Assembly (NCBI GenBank): GCA_002363865.1 | Contig: DEWY01000010.1 | Coordinates: 62,001-126,000, forward strand | Source of the DNA: Caulobacteraceae bacterium UBA3198 | GTDB lineage: Bacteria; Pseudomonadota; Alphaproteobacteria; Caulobacterales; Caulobacteraceae | Length of the DNA stretch: 64,000 nucleotides | Direction of reading: 5' to 3' | Part shown: one piece after another, positions 1-11,566 of the stretch | Numbering within the stretch: the stretch's first letter is position 1 | Layout of the letters: each line of letters begins with the position of its first letter | Position numbers and translations under genes: made by a program | Notes under the pieces: generated by a model | What the model saw: only the letters and a program-made list of their open reading frames with translations | What the model was told of the DNA's origin: nothing | Database searches by the model: none

Positions 1-1914
<1,914 letters not shown>

Positions 1915-1988
1915 GGGCGGCCCCTGAACGATTGAAGGGGGCGAGCCTTTCCCCTCGCGCGCCCGCCGTCAATGGCGGGGGCGGAAGT

Positions 1989-2246
1989 TCACCTCTTGGG
2001 GCGCAACGCGCTCCACAGCAGGGCCAAGCCCCCGAGGATCAGAACCTGACCCACGGCGGCGATCAGGGCCGTCGCCCCCAGGCCCAGCTGGAACAGCGCT
2101 CTTTCGAGCTCCGGCGTCCGCCCATGGGCCACGGCCAGCATGGCGCTGACCAGGGCCAGGCCGATCAGCGCTGAGACCATCCCCCACCCCGCCCGCCGCA
2201 AGGCGTGGCGGCTGTGGCGCTCTTCATCCGGGTGTTCGTGAGCCAT
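1989..2246 (-). CDS. small two-helix membrane protein of unknown function
   Basis: An 85-residue protein starting MAHEHPDEERHSRH. The polar, His-rich N-terminus is followed by two hydrophobic segments (about residues 23-41 and 55-78) and a basic tail (ALRPKR). This is a small inner-membrane protein with both ends probably cytoplasmic. The ATG at 2246 was preferred to an in-frame start 123 nt upstream because the extra N-terminal stretch is Gly/Pro-rich and non-conserved-looking. I do not recognise a family. It stands alone, with its stop about 75 bp from the start of the S9 peptidase gene on the same strand, and is divergent from the DUF421 gene. Confidence 0.6.
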   Translation of the reverse strand: MAHEHPDEERHSRHALRRAGWGMVSALIGLALVSAMLAVAHGRTPELERALFQLGLGATALIAAVGQVLILGGLALLWSALRPKR

Positions 2247-2392
2247 GGCCGAGGTCCCTCCGCCGGGCCAGGTTCGCCGCGATAGACCGTGGCCGCCTTG
2301 ATCGGCGTCAAACCGCCCAACCCCGTCAGGCCAGGGAGCCTTTGCGCCGCCAAGGTGTTGCTCCGCCATGCATTACTCCGGAAGCCACCCCC

Positions 2393-2872
2393 ATGGACGC
2401 TGACGCCCTGTTCACCGGCGGGGACCCGATCCTCCGCATCCTCGTGGTGGGGACGGCGGCCTATGTCGCCCTGGTGATCGTGCTGCGGGCCTCGGGCAAA
2501 CGGACCCTGTCCAAGCTCAACGCCTTTGACCTGGTGGTGACAGTGGCCATCGGCTCGACCTTTTCCAGCATCCTGACCTCCAAGGACCTGGCCCTGGCCG
2601 AGGGGGTGGCGGCGCTCGCCCTGCTGGTCGGGCTGCAATACGCCGTCACCTTCCTGTCGGTGCGGTTCAAGGGGATCGACAAGCTGGTCAAATCCGAGCC
2701 GAGCCTGCTGCTGAAAGACGGCGCGCCCCTGCCCGGCGCCCTGCGTCAGCAGCGGGTGACGCAAGAGGAACTGCTGGCGGCTATCCGCACGTCAGGCGGC
2801 GCCGAGCTTTCGGACGCCGCCTTCGTCGTGCTGGAGTCGGACGGCAGTCTCAGCGCCGTCCTCAGGGGCTGA
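2393..2872 (+). CDS. DUF421 / YetF-like membrane protein
   Basis: A 159-residue inner-membrane protein of the DUF421 (YetF/YcaP) family, whose members carry N-terminal transmembrane helices followed by a small cytoplasmic alpha/beta domain. Three hydrophobic stretches (about residues 12-32, 40-62, 68-88) are followed by the family hallmarks: ASGKRTLSKLNAFDLVVTVAIGS in the loop and helix region, split here as ASGKRTLSK and FDLVVTVAIGS, then a C-terminal domain with EPSLLLKDG and RVTQEELLAAIR. The ATG at 2393 has a GGAAG Shine-Dalgarno about 8 nt upstream. An in-frame ATG 51 nt upstream gives an implausible leader. The function is unknown in the family; stress or spore roles are described only for some homologues. 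It converges with thiC, 6 bp away. Confidence 0.85.
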   Translation: MDADALFTGGDPILRILVVGTAAYVALVIVLRASGKRTLSKLNAFDLVVTVAIGSTFSSILTSKDLALAEGVAALALLVGLQYAVTFLSVRFKGIDKLVKSEPSLLLKDGAPLPGALRQQRVTQEELLAAIRTSGGAELSDAAFVVLESDGSLSAVLRG

Positions 2873-2878
2873 ACGGAC

Positions 2879-4714
<1,836 letters not shown>

Positions 4715-4752
4715 CGGGTGTCCCTGAAGACGAAGAGTTGAAAGAGGAGGGC

Positions 4753-5160
4753 CTAGCCGGCCGCGCGGCGATAGCCGACCAGGGTCAGCCAGACCCCGAC
4801 GCCCACGGCGGCGAGGCCAGCGGCCACCACGAGCGGCGTCCTGGCCATTACATTGTCGGCGAGGTCGAAGATGATGCTGGGGGCGAACAGCAGGAAGACG
4901 CCCCGCAGGGTGAGCAGCCAGATGGTCAGGCTGAGCGCGATCTCGGCCGGCGTGCGCCAGCGCTGATGGATCGCCATCAGAGCCAGTCCCGCCAGGACCA
5001 GCAGCATGCCGGTGACAAACGTCAGGGCCGCATCGGCCTGGAATCCTTCGATCAGGGCCAGGAGGTCGTCACGGCGCAGCACCGCGGCCGCGCCGGCCAC
5101 GGTCAGGAACGGCCCGAGAATGCGGGCGGTCAGTCGTGTCGAATCCAGTACCCGCGCCAT
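4753..5160 (-). CDS. unknown four-helix membrane protein under TPP-riboswitch control, upstream of thiC
   Basis: A 135-residue protein with four hydrophobic segments (about residues 12-28, 45-62, 75-95 and 108-128) and short polar loops, so a small inner-membrane protein. The start is taken as the ATG at 5160 (MARVLDSTRL). An in-frame ATG at 5187 exists but lies inside the TPP aptamer. The GGGAAGGGAG ribosome-binding region overlaps the 3' side of the aptamer, so thiamine pyrophosphate binding could directly block translation. It is the first gene of the riboswitch-thiC transcript. I recognise no family. A role in thiamine or precursor uptake, or as a membrane partner, is only inferred from the shared control. 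It lacks the length and motifs of ThiT, PnuT, YkoE or OmpT-like thiamine transporters that I know. Confidence 0.8.
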   Translation of the reverse strand: MARVLDSTRLTARILGPFLTVAGAAAVLRRDDLLALIEGFQADAALTFVTGMLLVLAGLALMAIHQRWRTPAEIALSLTIWLLTLRGVFLLFAPSIIFDLADNVMARTPLVVAAGLAAVGVGVWLTLVGYRRAAG

Positions 5161-5171
5161 GGCGCACTCCC

Positions 5172-5260
5172 TTCCCTTCGCCGGCATGACCCGGATCAGG
5201 TTCTACGGGTCGCGGGCTCACCCGCCTCTCAGCCGCTCGTGCGCGGCCCCCCGAGGACTG
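5172..5260 (-). promoter_or_regulatory. TPP riboswitch (THI element)
   Basis: On the minus strand the region reads through the conserved thiamine pyrophosphate aptamer blocks in order: TCCTCGGGG (P1/P2 5' side), GCGGCTGAGAGG with the invariant CUGAGA, ACCCGTAGAACCTGATC, then GTCATGCCGGCG and AAGGGA closing P1. The closing strand AGGGA (5173-5177) pairs with TCCT near 5254-5257 and merges with the ribosome-binding site of the gene starting at 5160. This suggests translational repression when TPP is bound. No T-run terminator is seen between aptamer and start codon. It controls the small membrane protein gene and thiC. Confidence 0.95.
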
Positions 5261-5399
5261 GGCGGACTCTAACCTCCCCCGTTCACGCCGCCAAGAGCCG
5301 TACGCGGCCCAGCTTCAGCCCCAATGGCGCCATCTGATGCCAGGCGACCCGGAACATGGGGCCCGGTCGCCACGTTGTCGGCCGAAGGAGGAAACAAGA

Positions 5400-5828
5400 A
5401 TGCTCAACTACGCCACCGTCGCCGCCGCCCTGGGCGCGCTCACCCTGGCCGGATGCGCCGCCGCGCCCCAGGCTAGCGCGCCCACGTCCCAGGCCATGGC
5501 CGCCAACGCCACAGAGCCGGGCCGCGCCTGCTTCCGGGTTGGCGGCATTCGCGGACAGAAGATCGTCGACCGCAATACGGTCCTGTTCCGCACCAGCGTC
5601 GGCCCCCAGGACGTGTTCCGCGTCACCATGCGCAACGGCTGCCTGAACACCGCTACCTCCGATCCCCTGGTGCTGATCCCGTCCGGCGGCTCCGACACCG
5701 TGTGCGACCGCATGGATCTCGATGTGCGGGTGGCCTCGCCCATCGGTTCGACTCCGTGCCTCGTGCAGGAGGTGCGCAAGCTCAACTCCGCCCAGATCGC
5801 GGCCCTTGGCCCCGGCGAGCGGCCCTGA
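5400..5828 (+). CDS. DUF6491 family lipoprotein
   Basis: A 142-residue predicted lipoprotein. The signal peptide ends in the lipobox LAGC (Cys19), so the mature protein would be lipidated and held in the envelope. The following domain (RACFRVGGIRGQKIVDRNTV with cysteines in FRVTMRNGC and DTVCDRM) matches the DUF6491 family common in Caulobacterales, whose function is unknown. The ATG at 5400 has a strong GAAGGAGG about 8 nt upstream, which overrules an in-frame start at 5337. It is divergent from the TPP riboswitch transcript and abuts the convergent sulfotransferase gene with no gap. Confidence 0.85.
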   Translation: MLNYATVAAALGALTLAGCAAAPQASAPTSQAMAANATEPGRACFRVGGIRGQKIVDRNTVLFRTSVGPQDVFRVTMRNGCLNTATSDPLVLIPSGGSDTVCDRMDLDVRVASPIGSTPCLVQEVRKLNSAQIAALGPGERP

Positions 5829-7430
5829 TCAGTCTGCGTCTCCAACCTTGACGCCCGCGGCGTCCAGCGCCTGACGCAGGGGGGCCAGGCCCGGGCCATA
5901 TCTACGCCAGCGTCCGATGGAGCTGGCGTAGATCGGGCTGCGCACCTGCACCGAGCTCGCCGTGGCGACCGGCGCCGCGTTTTCATGGAAGGCCAGACAG
6001 CGCGGATCGAAGTCCAACCCGCAGAACGCCAGCAGGCGACGGGTCTCGCCCTCCTGATCGGCCACCAGATCTTCATAGGCCAGCTCGGTGAAACGCTCAG
6101 CGGGCAGGACCGCGCGCCAGTGCGCGATCAGCCGGTCGAAGCCCGCGTAGTAGGCCGCCGTGTGGGCCAGGTCATAGGCGTAGTCGTAATAGGAGAAGCC
6201 GGTGGCGAACAACTGCCGGAAGTTGGACAGGCAGGCGTCCATGGGATGACGCCGCAGGCAAATGATCCGCGCGTCCGGCAGGGCCCGGTGGATCAGGCCG
6301 GCATAGACAAAATTCAAGGGCATCTTGTCGACGAAGCGTCCCTCGCCCGCCACCAGGGGCCCGACGCTCTGCAGATAGGCTTGGCCCGCCCGGCGCAGAT
6401 CGATCTCTCCGGCCGCTTCCAGGGTCGTCTCATCCAGCACGAAGGCGCCGGGCGATCCGGTCATCCGCTTGAGGATCAGGCCGAAATTGGTCAGCTCCCC
6501 GGCTGAGGTCACCTCGGGATGGCTTGAGAGAATCCGGTCAACCAGGGTGGTGCCCGTCCGGGGCAGGCCGACCACGAAGATCGGCCGCTCCGAGGCTGCC
6601 CCCCGCCCGGCGCTCGCTGGCGCGGGATAGGTGGCCCGGGCGGCGGCGAACAGCTCGGCGTCTGCCCTAGGGTCGTAGCCCACCTGACGCCCCTTGGCCG
6701 CCTTGGCGCGGATCAGCCAGTCAAGGGCGGTCTCGTAACTCCCCAGATCCTCGTGGGTCTTGGCCAGGGCGTGGCCCAGATGCAGGCGCGCCTCCGCCGA
6801 TCTGTCGGCGGCGGCGAACTGGGCCTCAAGCTCGGCCAGGAAATTCGCCTCTGGGGTCTGGCGGCGCAGCTGAACCCGCGAGGACCAGGCGCGGTAGAGG
6901 GCGGGATCTATATCAAGCGCCTGGGCGTAGGCCGCCTCGGCGCCAGCGAAATCTCCGGAAAACTGCCGTGAGGCGGCGAGGTTGTAGGCGAAACTGGCCT
7001 GTCCCGGCTCCCGGGCGAAGGCGGCTTCGAAGAAGCCGATCGCCCGCCCGTGCAGACCTGCCCGGCTGTAGACCACCCCCAGGGTGTCGAGGGTCAGCGC
7101 GTCGGCGGGGCCCCGGGCCTCGGCGGCCTGGGCGTGGGCCAGGGCCTCGTCCCGGCGGTTCAGCGCGATCAGGCAGCGAGCTAGCTGGGCCGGCGCTCGA
7201 GGGTCGTTGAGGTCGAGCGCCGCCGCCCGGCCAAACAGTTCGGCGGCCTTGCCCGGGTTGTCATGATCGGCCGCCAGGACGCCAAGCAGGAACCACGCCC
7301 CGGCGGCCTGAGAATCGGCGGCCAGCACCTCCATGCACAGGGCATGAGCCGGCTCATAGGCCTTGTCGGCCATCAATCGGCCGGCCTCGGCAAGGCGCTC
7401 GTCGACGGCGCTCGGAGGCTTTGGGATCAT
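5829..7430 (-). CDS. TPR-containing sulfotransferase family protein
   Basis: A 533-residue two-part protein. Residues about 10-250 form tetratricopeptide repeats (for example AWFLLGVLAADHDNPGKAAE, TLGVVYSRAGLHGRAIGFFE). Residues about 283-520 form a PAPS-dependent sulfotransferase domain with the 5'-phosphosulfate loop VVGLPRTGTTLVDRIL at 286-301, followed by the 3'-phosphate-binding region ICLRRHPMDACLSNF. Such proteins transfer sulfate from PAPS to an acceptor that here is unknown; the TPRs probably recruit it. There is no signal peptide, so it is cytoplasmic. It is divergent from a TonB-dependent receptor, with 141 bp between the starts. This is a recurrent neighbourhood in Caulobacterales and sphingomonads, but the functional link is unproven. 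Confidence 0.92.
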   Translation of the reverse strand: MIPKPPSAVDERLAEAGRLMADKAYEPAHALCMEVLAADSQAAGAWFLLGVLAADHDNPGKAAELFGRAAALDLNDPRAPAQLARCLIALNRRDEALAHAQAAEARGPADALTLDTLGVVYSRAGLHGRAIGFFEAAFAREPGQASFAYNLAASRQFSGDFAGAEAAYAQALDIDPALYRAWSSRVQLRRQTPEANFLAELEAQFAAADRSAEARLHLGHALAKTHEDLGSYETALDWLIRAKAAKGRQVGYDPRADAELFAAARATYPAPASAGRGAASERPIFVVGLPRTGTTLVDRILSSHPEVTSAGELTNFGLILKRMTGSPGAFVLDETTLEAAGEIDLRRAGQAYLQSVGPLVAGEGRFVDKMPLNFVYAGLIHRALPDARIICLRRHPMDACLSNFRQLFATGFSYYDYAYDLAHTAAYYAGFDRLIAHWRAVLPAERFTELAYEDLVADQEGETRRLLAFCGLDFDPRCLAFHENAAPVATASSVQVRSPIYASSIGRWRRYGPGLAPLRQALDAAGVKVGDAD

Positions 7431-7571
7431 CGGGCGCCGTCAAACCAGTGCATACGCGCACATATTTTCGTCATACTGAATATTTGCGTTCTGCGACGCA
7501 ACAAGCGCCTTGAGGCCCGGTCCAGGCGGTCCGCAGCCTGCCTCTCAGCAAAGTCGAGGGGAAGAACCATC

Positions 7572-9986
7572 ATGCGTCTCAACCTGTCTCCGCGGGCCGC
7601 CCTGCTGACATCGATCAGTGCGCTCGCCGTCTCCACCGCCGTCCCGACCCTGGCCTCAGCCCAGGCCGTCGAGGTCCAGGAACTGATCATCACCGCCACC
7701 CGCCGGGACTCCACCGTGCAGGACGCCCCCATCAACATCGCCGCCGTGGGCGCCGTCGAGATGGAGAAGCAGGGTCTGACGGATCTGTCCGACGTGGCCA
7801 AGTGGGTCCCGGGCATTCACATCGTCGACCAGGGTTCCCGCGGGGACAACCGGATCGTCGTGCGCGGCCTCAACGCTGACCCGCTGGGGTCAGCCGAAGG
7901 GGTCAGCGGCGGCGGCGGCACGGTGGCCACCTATGTGGGGGAGGTTCCCCTCTATGTGGACCTGAAGACCAATGACCTGGAGCGTGTTGAAATCCTGCTG
8001 GGACCGCAGGGCACGCTCTACGGCGCCGGCACCCTGGGGGGCGCGATCCGCTACATCCCCAACAAGCCGGACTTCACCGCCCCCATGATGGAGGTCCGCG
8101 CTGACGCCTATCAGTACAGTGAGGCGAGCAGCCTGTCCCGGGACCTGGGCGTCACCTTCAACGCCCCGCTCAGCGACACCTTCGCCCTGCGGGCCTCGTT
8201 CGACCAGCTGCACGACAGCGGCTTCATCGACTACAACTTCCTGGTCCGTCAGCCGGGGATCTCTGATCCCGATCCGGACTTCAGCGACCCGGCGGCCGTC
8301 ACCCAGAACCTGATCAACAAGAAGGACGCCAACTACGAGTCGGTCACCTCCGGTCGTCTGGCAGCCCGTTGGGCGCCGACCGACTGGCTGGACGGGACCC
8401 TGACCTACCATTTCCAGGAGAAGGACGTGGGCGCCCGCCAGGTGAGCCACCGCCGCAGCACCCTGGCCACCGGCGACTATGTGTCGGCCTCACGGGTGAC
8501 CGAGCCCAACCGGCGGTGGAACGAGTTGCTCGCCCTGGAGCTCACGGCCGATCTCGGCTTCGCCCAGCTGACCTCCTCCACCGGCAAGTCGCGCTACACC
8601 GAGCTCGGGCAGAGGGATCAGACCGACCTGCTGATCAGCCTGGAATACAGCTACGAGGCCTTCCCGACCTTCACCGCCTACACCCTGGAAGAGGCCGGTC
8701 AGCAGGTGCTGAGCCAGGAGCTTCGGCTGGTCTCCGACCACGAGGGGCCATTCAGCTGGATCCTGGGGGGCTTCTACTACGAGCTGGACTCCAACAGCTC
8801 GAGCAAGGAGTTCACCCCCGGCTACGCTGAATGGCTCGGCGGCGAGCGGCCCGACGCCCTGGAATACTACAATGTCGGCCTGACCGATCTGAAGGAGCAG
8901 GCCGTCTATGGGGAGGTGGCTTATGACATCACCCCGGCCTGGCAGGTGACCCTCGGGGCGCGGCTCTATTCCTACGAGCTGGAGACCTTCCAGGCGGTCG
9001 ATTTCCCCCTGCTCAACAGCGTCTTCTTCGGCGCGGCGCCCGACGCCATCAACCTGGCCTTCGAACCCGGGGGCCAGGAGGACGAGGGCTGGCTGTTCAA
9101 GTTCAACTCCTCCTACCAGTTCACCGACGACATCCTGGGCTATCTGACGGTCAGCGAAGGCTACCGAATCGGCAATTCCAACGGCGTGGGCCCCTGCCCT
9201 GTGCCCCTGCCGGCCAACCAGCTGAGCTGCGCCCTGCCCAATGAGCTGGCCTATCAGCCGGACAAGACCCTGAACTATGAGGTGGGCCTGAAGACCCAGC
9301 TGTTCGACGACCGCCTGACCCTGAACGGTTCGGCCTACTTCATCGAGTGGAGCGACCCGCAAGTCTCCTCGGCTACCGAGAACGGCCTGATCCCGATCAC
9401 CAAGAACGGCTCGGCGGCGGAGTCCAAGGGGGTCGAGGTGAACTTCATCGGCCGGCTGGCGCAGGCCTGGACCGTGCGGGGCAGCTATTCCTACAACACC
9501 TCGGAGCTGACCGAGGTGACGCCGAACCTGGTGCCGCGGTTCAATCCGCCCGGCTTCCAGGGAACCATCACCTATGAGGACGGCATGCCGGGCGACCGTC
9601 TGCCGGGATCGCCGGAGCACCAGGGCAGTCTGTTCGTCGACTATGAACGCACCCTCGCCAACGGCCTGGACGTCGGCTTCAACTATGGGGTGACCGCCCT
9701 GTCGGACGTGCTGACCCGCACCGGCGGACGGGCCGAAAGCCTGACCCTGGAGGGATATCAGGTGCACAACGCCGCGGTGTCCCTGGGTTCGGGCGATTGG
9801 ACCGCGACCCTCTATGTGAAGAACCTGTTCAACGAGTTCGCCGAGACCGGCGCCCGGGCCACCAGCCAGTACAATCAGCCGGTCTTCGACGGGAATGGCG
9901 ACCGGGTCTATGTGCGCAGCTACTACACCTATGTTCTGCCGCCCCGGGCGATCGGGGTTCGCTTCACCCGCAAGTTCGGCGGCTGA
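7572..9986 (+). CDS. TonB-dependent receptor
   Basis: An 804-residue outer-membrane active-transport barrel. The signal peptide ends in the ASAQA region (about residue 32). It is followed by a TonB-box-like ELIITATRR, then the plug domain (about 50-170; QDAPINIAAVG, VVRGLNADP, ERVEILLGPQGTLYG) and a 22-strand barrel ending in an aromatic strand (GVRFTRKF) typical of BAM substrates. The ATG at 7572 has GAGGGGAAG upstream; the open frame extends far upstream but that part has no signal peptide. The substrate is not evident: no siderophore or cobalamin genes adjoin it. It may belong to the broad 'pesticin/IroN-like' carbohydrate or polyphenol receptors. The TPR-sulfotransferase is divergent. Confidence 0.95.
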   Translation: MRLNLSPRAALLTSISALAVSTAVPTLASAQAVEVQELIITATRRDSTVQDAPINIAAVGAVEMEKQGLTDLSDVAKWVPGIHIVDQGSRGDNRIVVRGLNADPLGSAEGVSGGGGTVATYVGEVPLYVDLKTNDLERVEILLGPQGTLYGAGTLGGAIRYIPNKPDFTAPMMEVRADAYQYSEASSLSRDLGVTFNAPLSDTFALRASFDQLHDSGFIDYNFLVRQPGISDPDPDFSDPAAVTQNLINKKDANYESVTSGRLAARWAPTDWLDGTLTYHFQEKDVGARQVSHRRSTLATGDYVSASRVTEPNRRWNELLALELTADLGFAQLTSSTGKSRYTELGQRDQTDLLISLEYSYEAFPTFTAYTLEEAGQQVLSQELRLVSDHEGPFSWILGGFYYELDSNSSSKEFTPGYAEWLGGERPDALEYYNVGLTDLKEQAVYGEVAYDITPAWQVTLGARLYSYELETFQAVDFPLLNSVFFGAAPDAINLAFEPGGQEDEGWLFKFNSSYQFTDDILGYLTVSEGYRIGNSNGVGPCPVPLPANQLSCALPNELAYQPDKTLNYEVGLKTQLFDDRLTLNGSAYFIEWSDPQVSSATENGLIPITKNGSAAESKGVEVNFIGRLAQAWTVRGSYSYNTSELTEVTPNLVPRFNPPGFQGTITYEDGMPGDRLPGSPEHQGSLFVDYERTLANGLDVGFNYGVTALSDVLTRTGGRAESLTLEGYQVHNAAVSLGSGDWTATLYVKNLFNEFAETGARATSQYNQPVFDGNGDRVYVRSYYTYVLPPRAIGVRFTRKFGG

Positions 9987-10096
9987 TTGCGCCCTGACGC
10001 TGGTCGCGTTGACGCTGGGTCGTTCTTGACGACGGCCCGGCGTCGGCGTCCCCTCCCGGCAGAAGCTCCGCCAGGGAGCGATAGGGGGACGACGCA

Positions 10097-10492
10097 ATGA
10101 CCATCGAACTTGTCATGCTGGCCTGGACGCTGGTCCTGGCCTTCATCCAGATCCTGCTCTTCGACATGGCGCGCACCGCCCAGTATGGGCTGAAGTGGAA
10201 CACCGGCGCCCGCGACGAAGAGATGCCGCCGCTTAACCCCCGCGCCCAACGGCTGCAGCGGGCCCAGGCCAATCTGTTCGAGACCCTGCCCATCTTCATC
10301 GGCGTGGTGCTGATCGCCCATGTCACCGGCCGGGGAACCGAGCTGAGCGCCATCGGCGCGCAGGTCTATTTCTGGGCGCGGGTGGCCTATGTGCCGCTCT
10401 ACGCCTTCGGGGTGCGCGGCCTGCGGTCCCTGGCCTGGCTGGTCAGCATCGCGGGCCTTGGCCTGGTGGCGGCGCCGATCCTGGTTCCCTGA
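10097..10492 (+). CDS. MAPEG family membrane protein
   Basis: A 131-residue protein with four membrane segments of the MAPEG family (membrane-associated proteins in eicosanoid and glutathione metabolism). Typical signs are the N-terminal helix WTLVLAFIQILLFDMAR, the loop NPRAQRLQRAQANLFETLPIF (conserved Arg/Asn/Glu of the fold) and the later helix YFWARVAYVPLYAFG. Bacterial members of this size are mostly uncharacterised; some have glutathione transferase or peroxidase activity. The ATG at 10097 is preceded by AGGGGGA with about 8 nt spacing. It lies 110 bp after the TonB receptor on the same strand, and 69 bp before the desulfhydrase gene. Confidence 0.9.
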   Translation: MTIELVMLAWTLVLAFIQILLFDMARTAQYGLKWNTGARDEEMPPLNPRAQRLQRAQANLFETLPIFIGVVLIAHVTGRGTELSAIGAQVYFWARVAYVPLYAFGVRGLRSLAWLVSIAGLGLVAAPILVP

Positions 10493-10561
10493 GGGTACGG
10501 GACGCAGACGAGGGGCGAGGCGCGTGTTAGGGCAGGCTCGAGTTCATCGAGGAGCTGATTT

Positions 10562-11566
10562 ATGCACCTGGCCCGCTTTCCCCGCGTCCGCTTCGCCCAC
10601 CTGCCCACGCCGCTTGAGGCCGCCCCCCGCCTGGGGGAGGCCCTGGGCGGGCTGAACCTGTTCATCAAGCGCGACGACGCCACGGGCCTGGCTGGCGGCG
10701 GCAACAAGACCCGCAAGCTGGAGTTCCTGGCTGGCAAGGCGGTCGCTCAGGGCGCCGACACCCTGGTGACCCAGGGCGCGATCCAGTCCAACCACGTGCG
10801 CCAGACGGCGGCGGCGGCGGCCCGACTGGGCATGGCCTGCGAGATCATCCTGGAGGCCCGCACCGGGTCCGGCGCGGTCGACTACAACCGTTCGGGCAAT
10901 GTGCTGCTCGACCACCTGCTGGGCGCAAATATCGAGACCGTGCCCGGCGGCAGCGACATGACCGCGGCCCTGGAGCGCGTCGCCCAGGCGGTGCGCGATC
11001 GTGGGGGCCGGCCCTATGTGATTCCCGGCGGAGGTTCCAATGCGGTCGGCGCCCTGGGCTATGCAGACTGCGCCCGGGAACTCGTGGTCCAGGCCGACGC
11101 CATGGGGCTGAAGATCGATCGCATCGTCACCGCCACCGGCAGCGCCGGCACCCACGCCGGCCTTGTGGCCGGTCTGGCGGTGATCGGCGCCGACATCCCC
11201 GTTCTCGGCATCGGGGTTCGCGCGCCGCAGGCCCTGCAGGAAGCCAATGTGTTCAAGCTCGCCCTTGAAACCTGCGCCCTGCTTGGCCAGGAGGGCCGGG
11301 TGTCCCGCGACCGCGTGGCGGCCAATTGCGACTATGTGGGCGCCGGCTACGGGCTCATCGACGAGGCGGTGATCGACGCCCTGAAGCTGGCGGCGCGCAC
11401 CGAGGCCCTCATCCTCGACCCGGTCTATAGCGGCAAGGCCATGAAGGGGTTGATCGACCTCTGCGCCCAGGGCGCCTTCAAGGACGAGACGGTGGTCTTC
11501 CTGCATACCGGCGGCGCTCAAGGACTGTTCGGCTATCAGGGCGAGCTGGAAGGCCGCCTCGGATGA
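10562..11566 (+). CDS. D-cysteine desulfhydrase / L-cysteate sulfo-lyase family PLP enzyme
   Basis: A 334-residue fold-type II PLP enzyme of the ACC deaminase / D-cysteine desulfhydrase family. The PLP lysine lies in GGGNKTRKLEF (Lys49 expected), followed by QGAIQSNHVRQTAAAAA, the phosphate-binding TGSAGTHAG and the C-terminal FLHTGGAQGLFGY. Family members remove H2S from D-cysteine or sulfite from L-cysteate. The stretch EARTGSGAVDYNRSGNVLLDHLLGA (read in two halves) looks closer to cysteate lyase (CuyA) types than to E. coli DcyD, so the substrate is open. The ATG at 10562 follows GAGGAG. It overlaps the downstream Asp/Glu racemase by 4 nt, which couples the two and hints at a shared amino-acid substrate. 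Confidence 0.9.
   Translation: MHLARFPRVRFAHLPTPLEAAPRLGEALGGLNLFIKRDDATGLAGGGNKTRKLEFLAGKAVAQGADTLVTQGAIQSNHVRQTAAAAARLGMACEIILEARTGSGAVDYNRSGNVLLDHLLGANIETVPGGSDMTAALERVAQAVRDRGGRPYVIPGGGSNAVGALGYADCARELVVQADAMGLKIDRIVTATGSAGTHAGLVAGLAVIGADIPVLGIGVRAPQALQEANVFKLALETCALLGQEGRVSRDRVAANCDYVGAGYGLIDEAVIDALKLAARTEALILDPVYSGKAMKGLIDLCAQGAFKDETVVFLHTGGAQGLFGYQGELEGRLG

Noticed and set aside
9987..10030. Direct repeat TGACGCTGG twice after the TonB receptor
   Set aside because: Only 9 bp, two copies, no symmetry with any promoter; too short to call.
8490..10097. Long minus-strand frame inside the TonB-dependent receptor
   Set aside because: The receptor frame has full domain structure. The antisense frame is Gly/Gln/Arg-rich without motifs.
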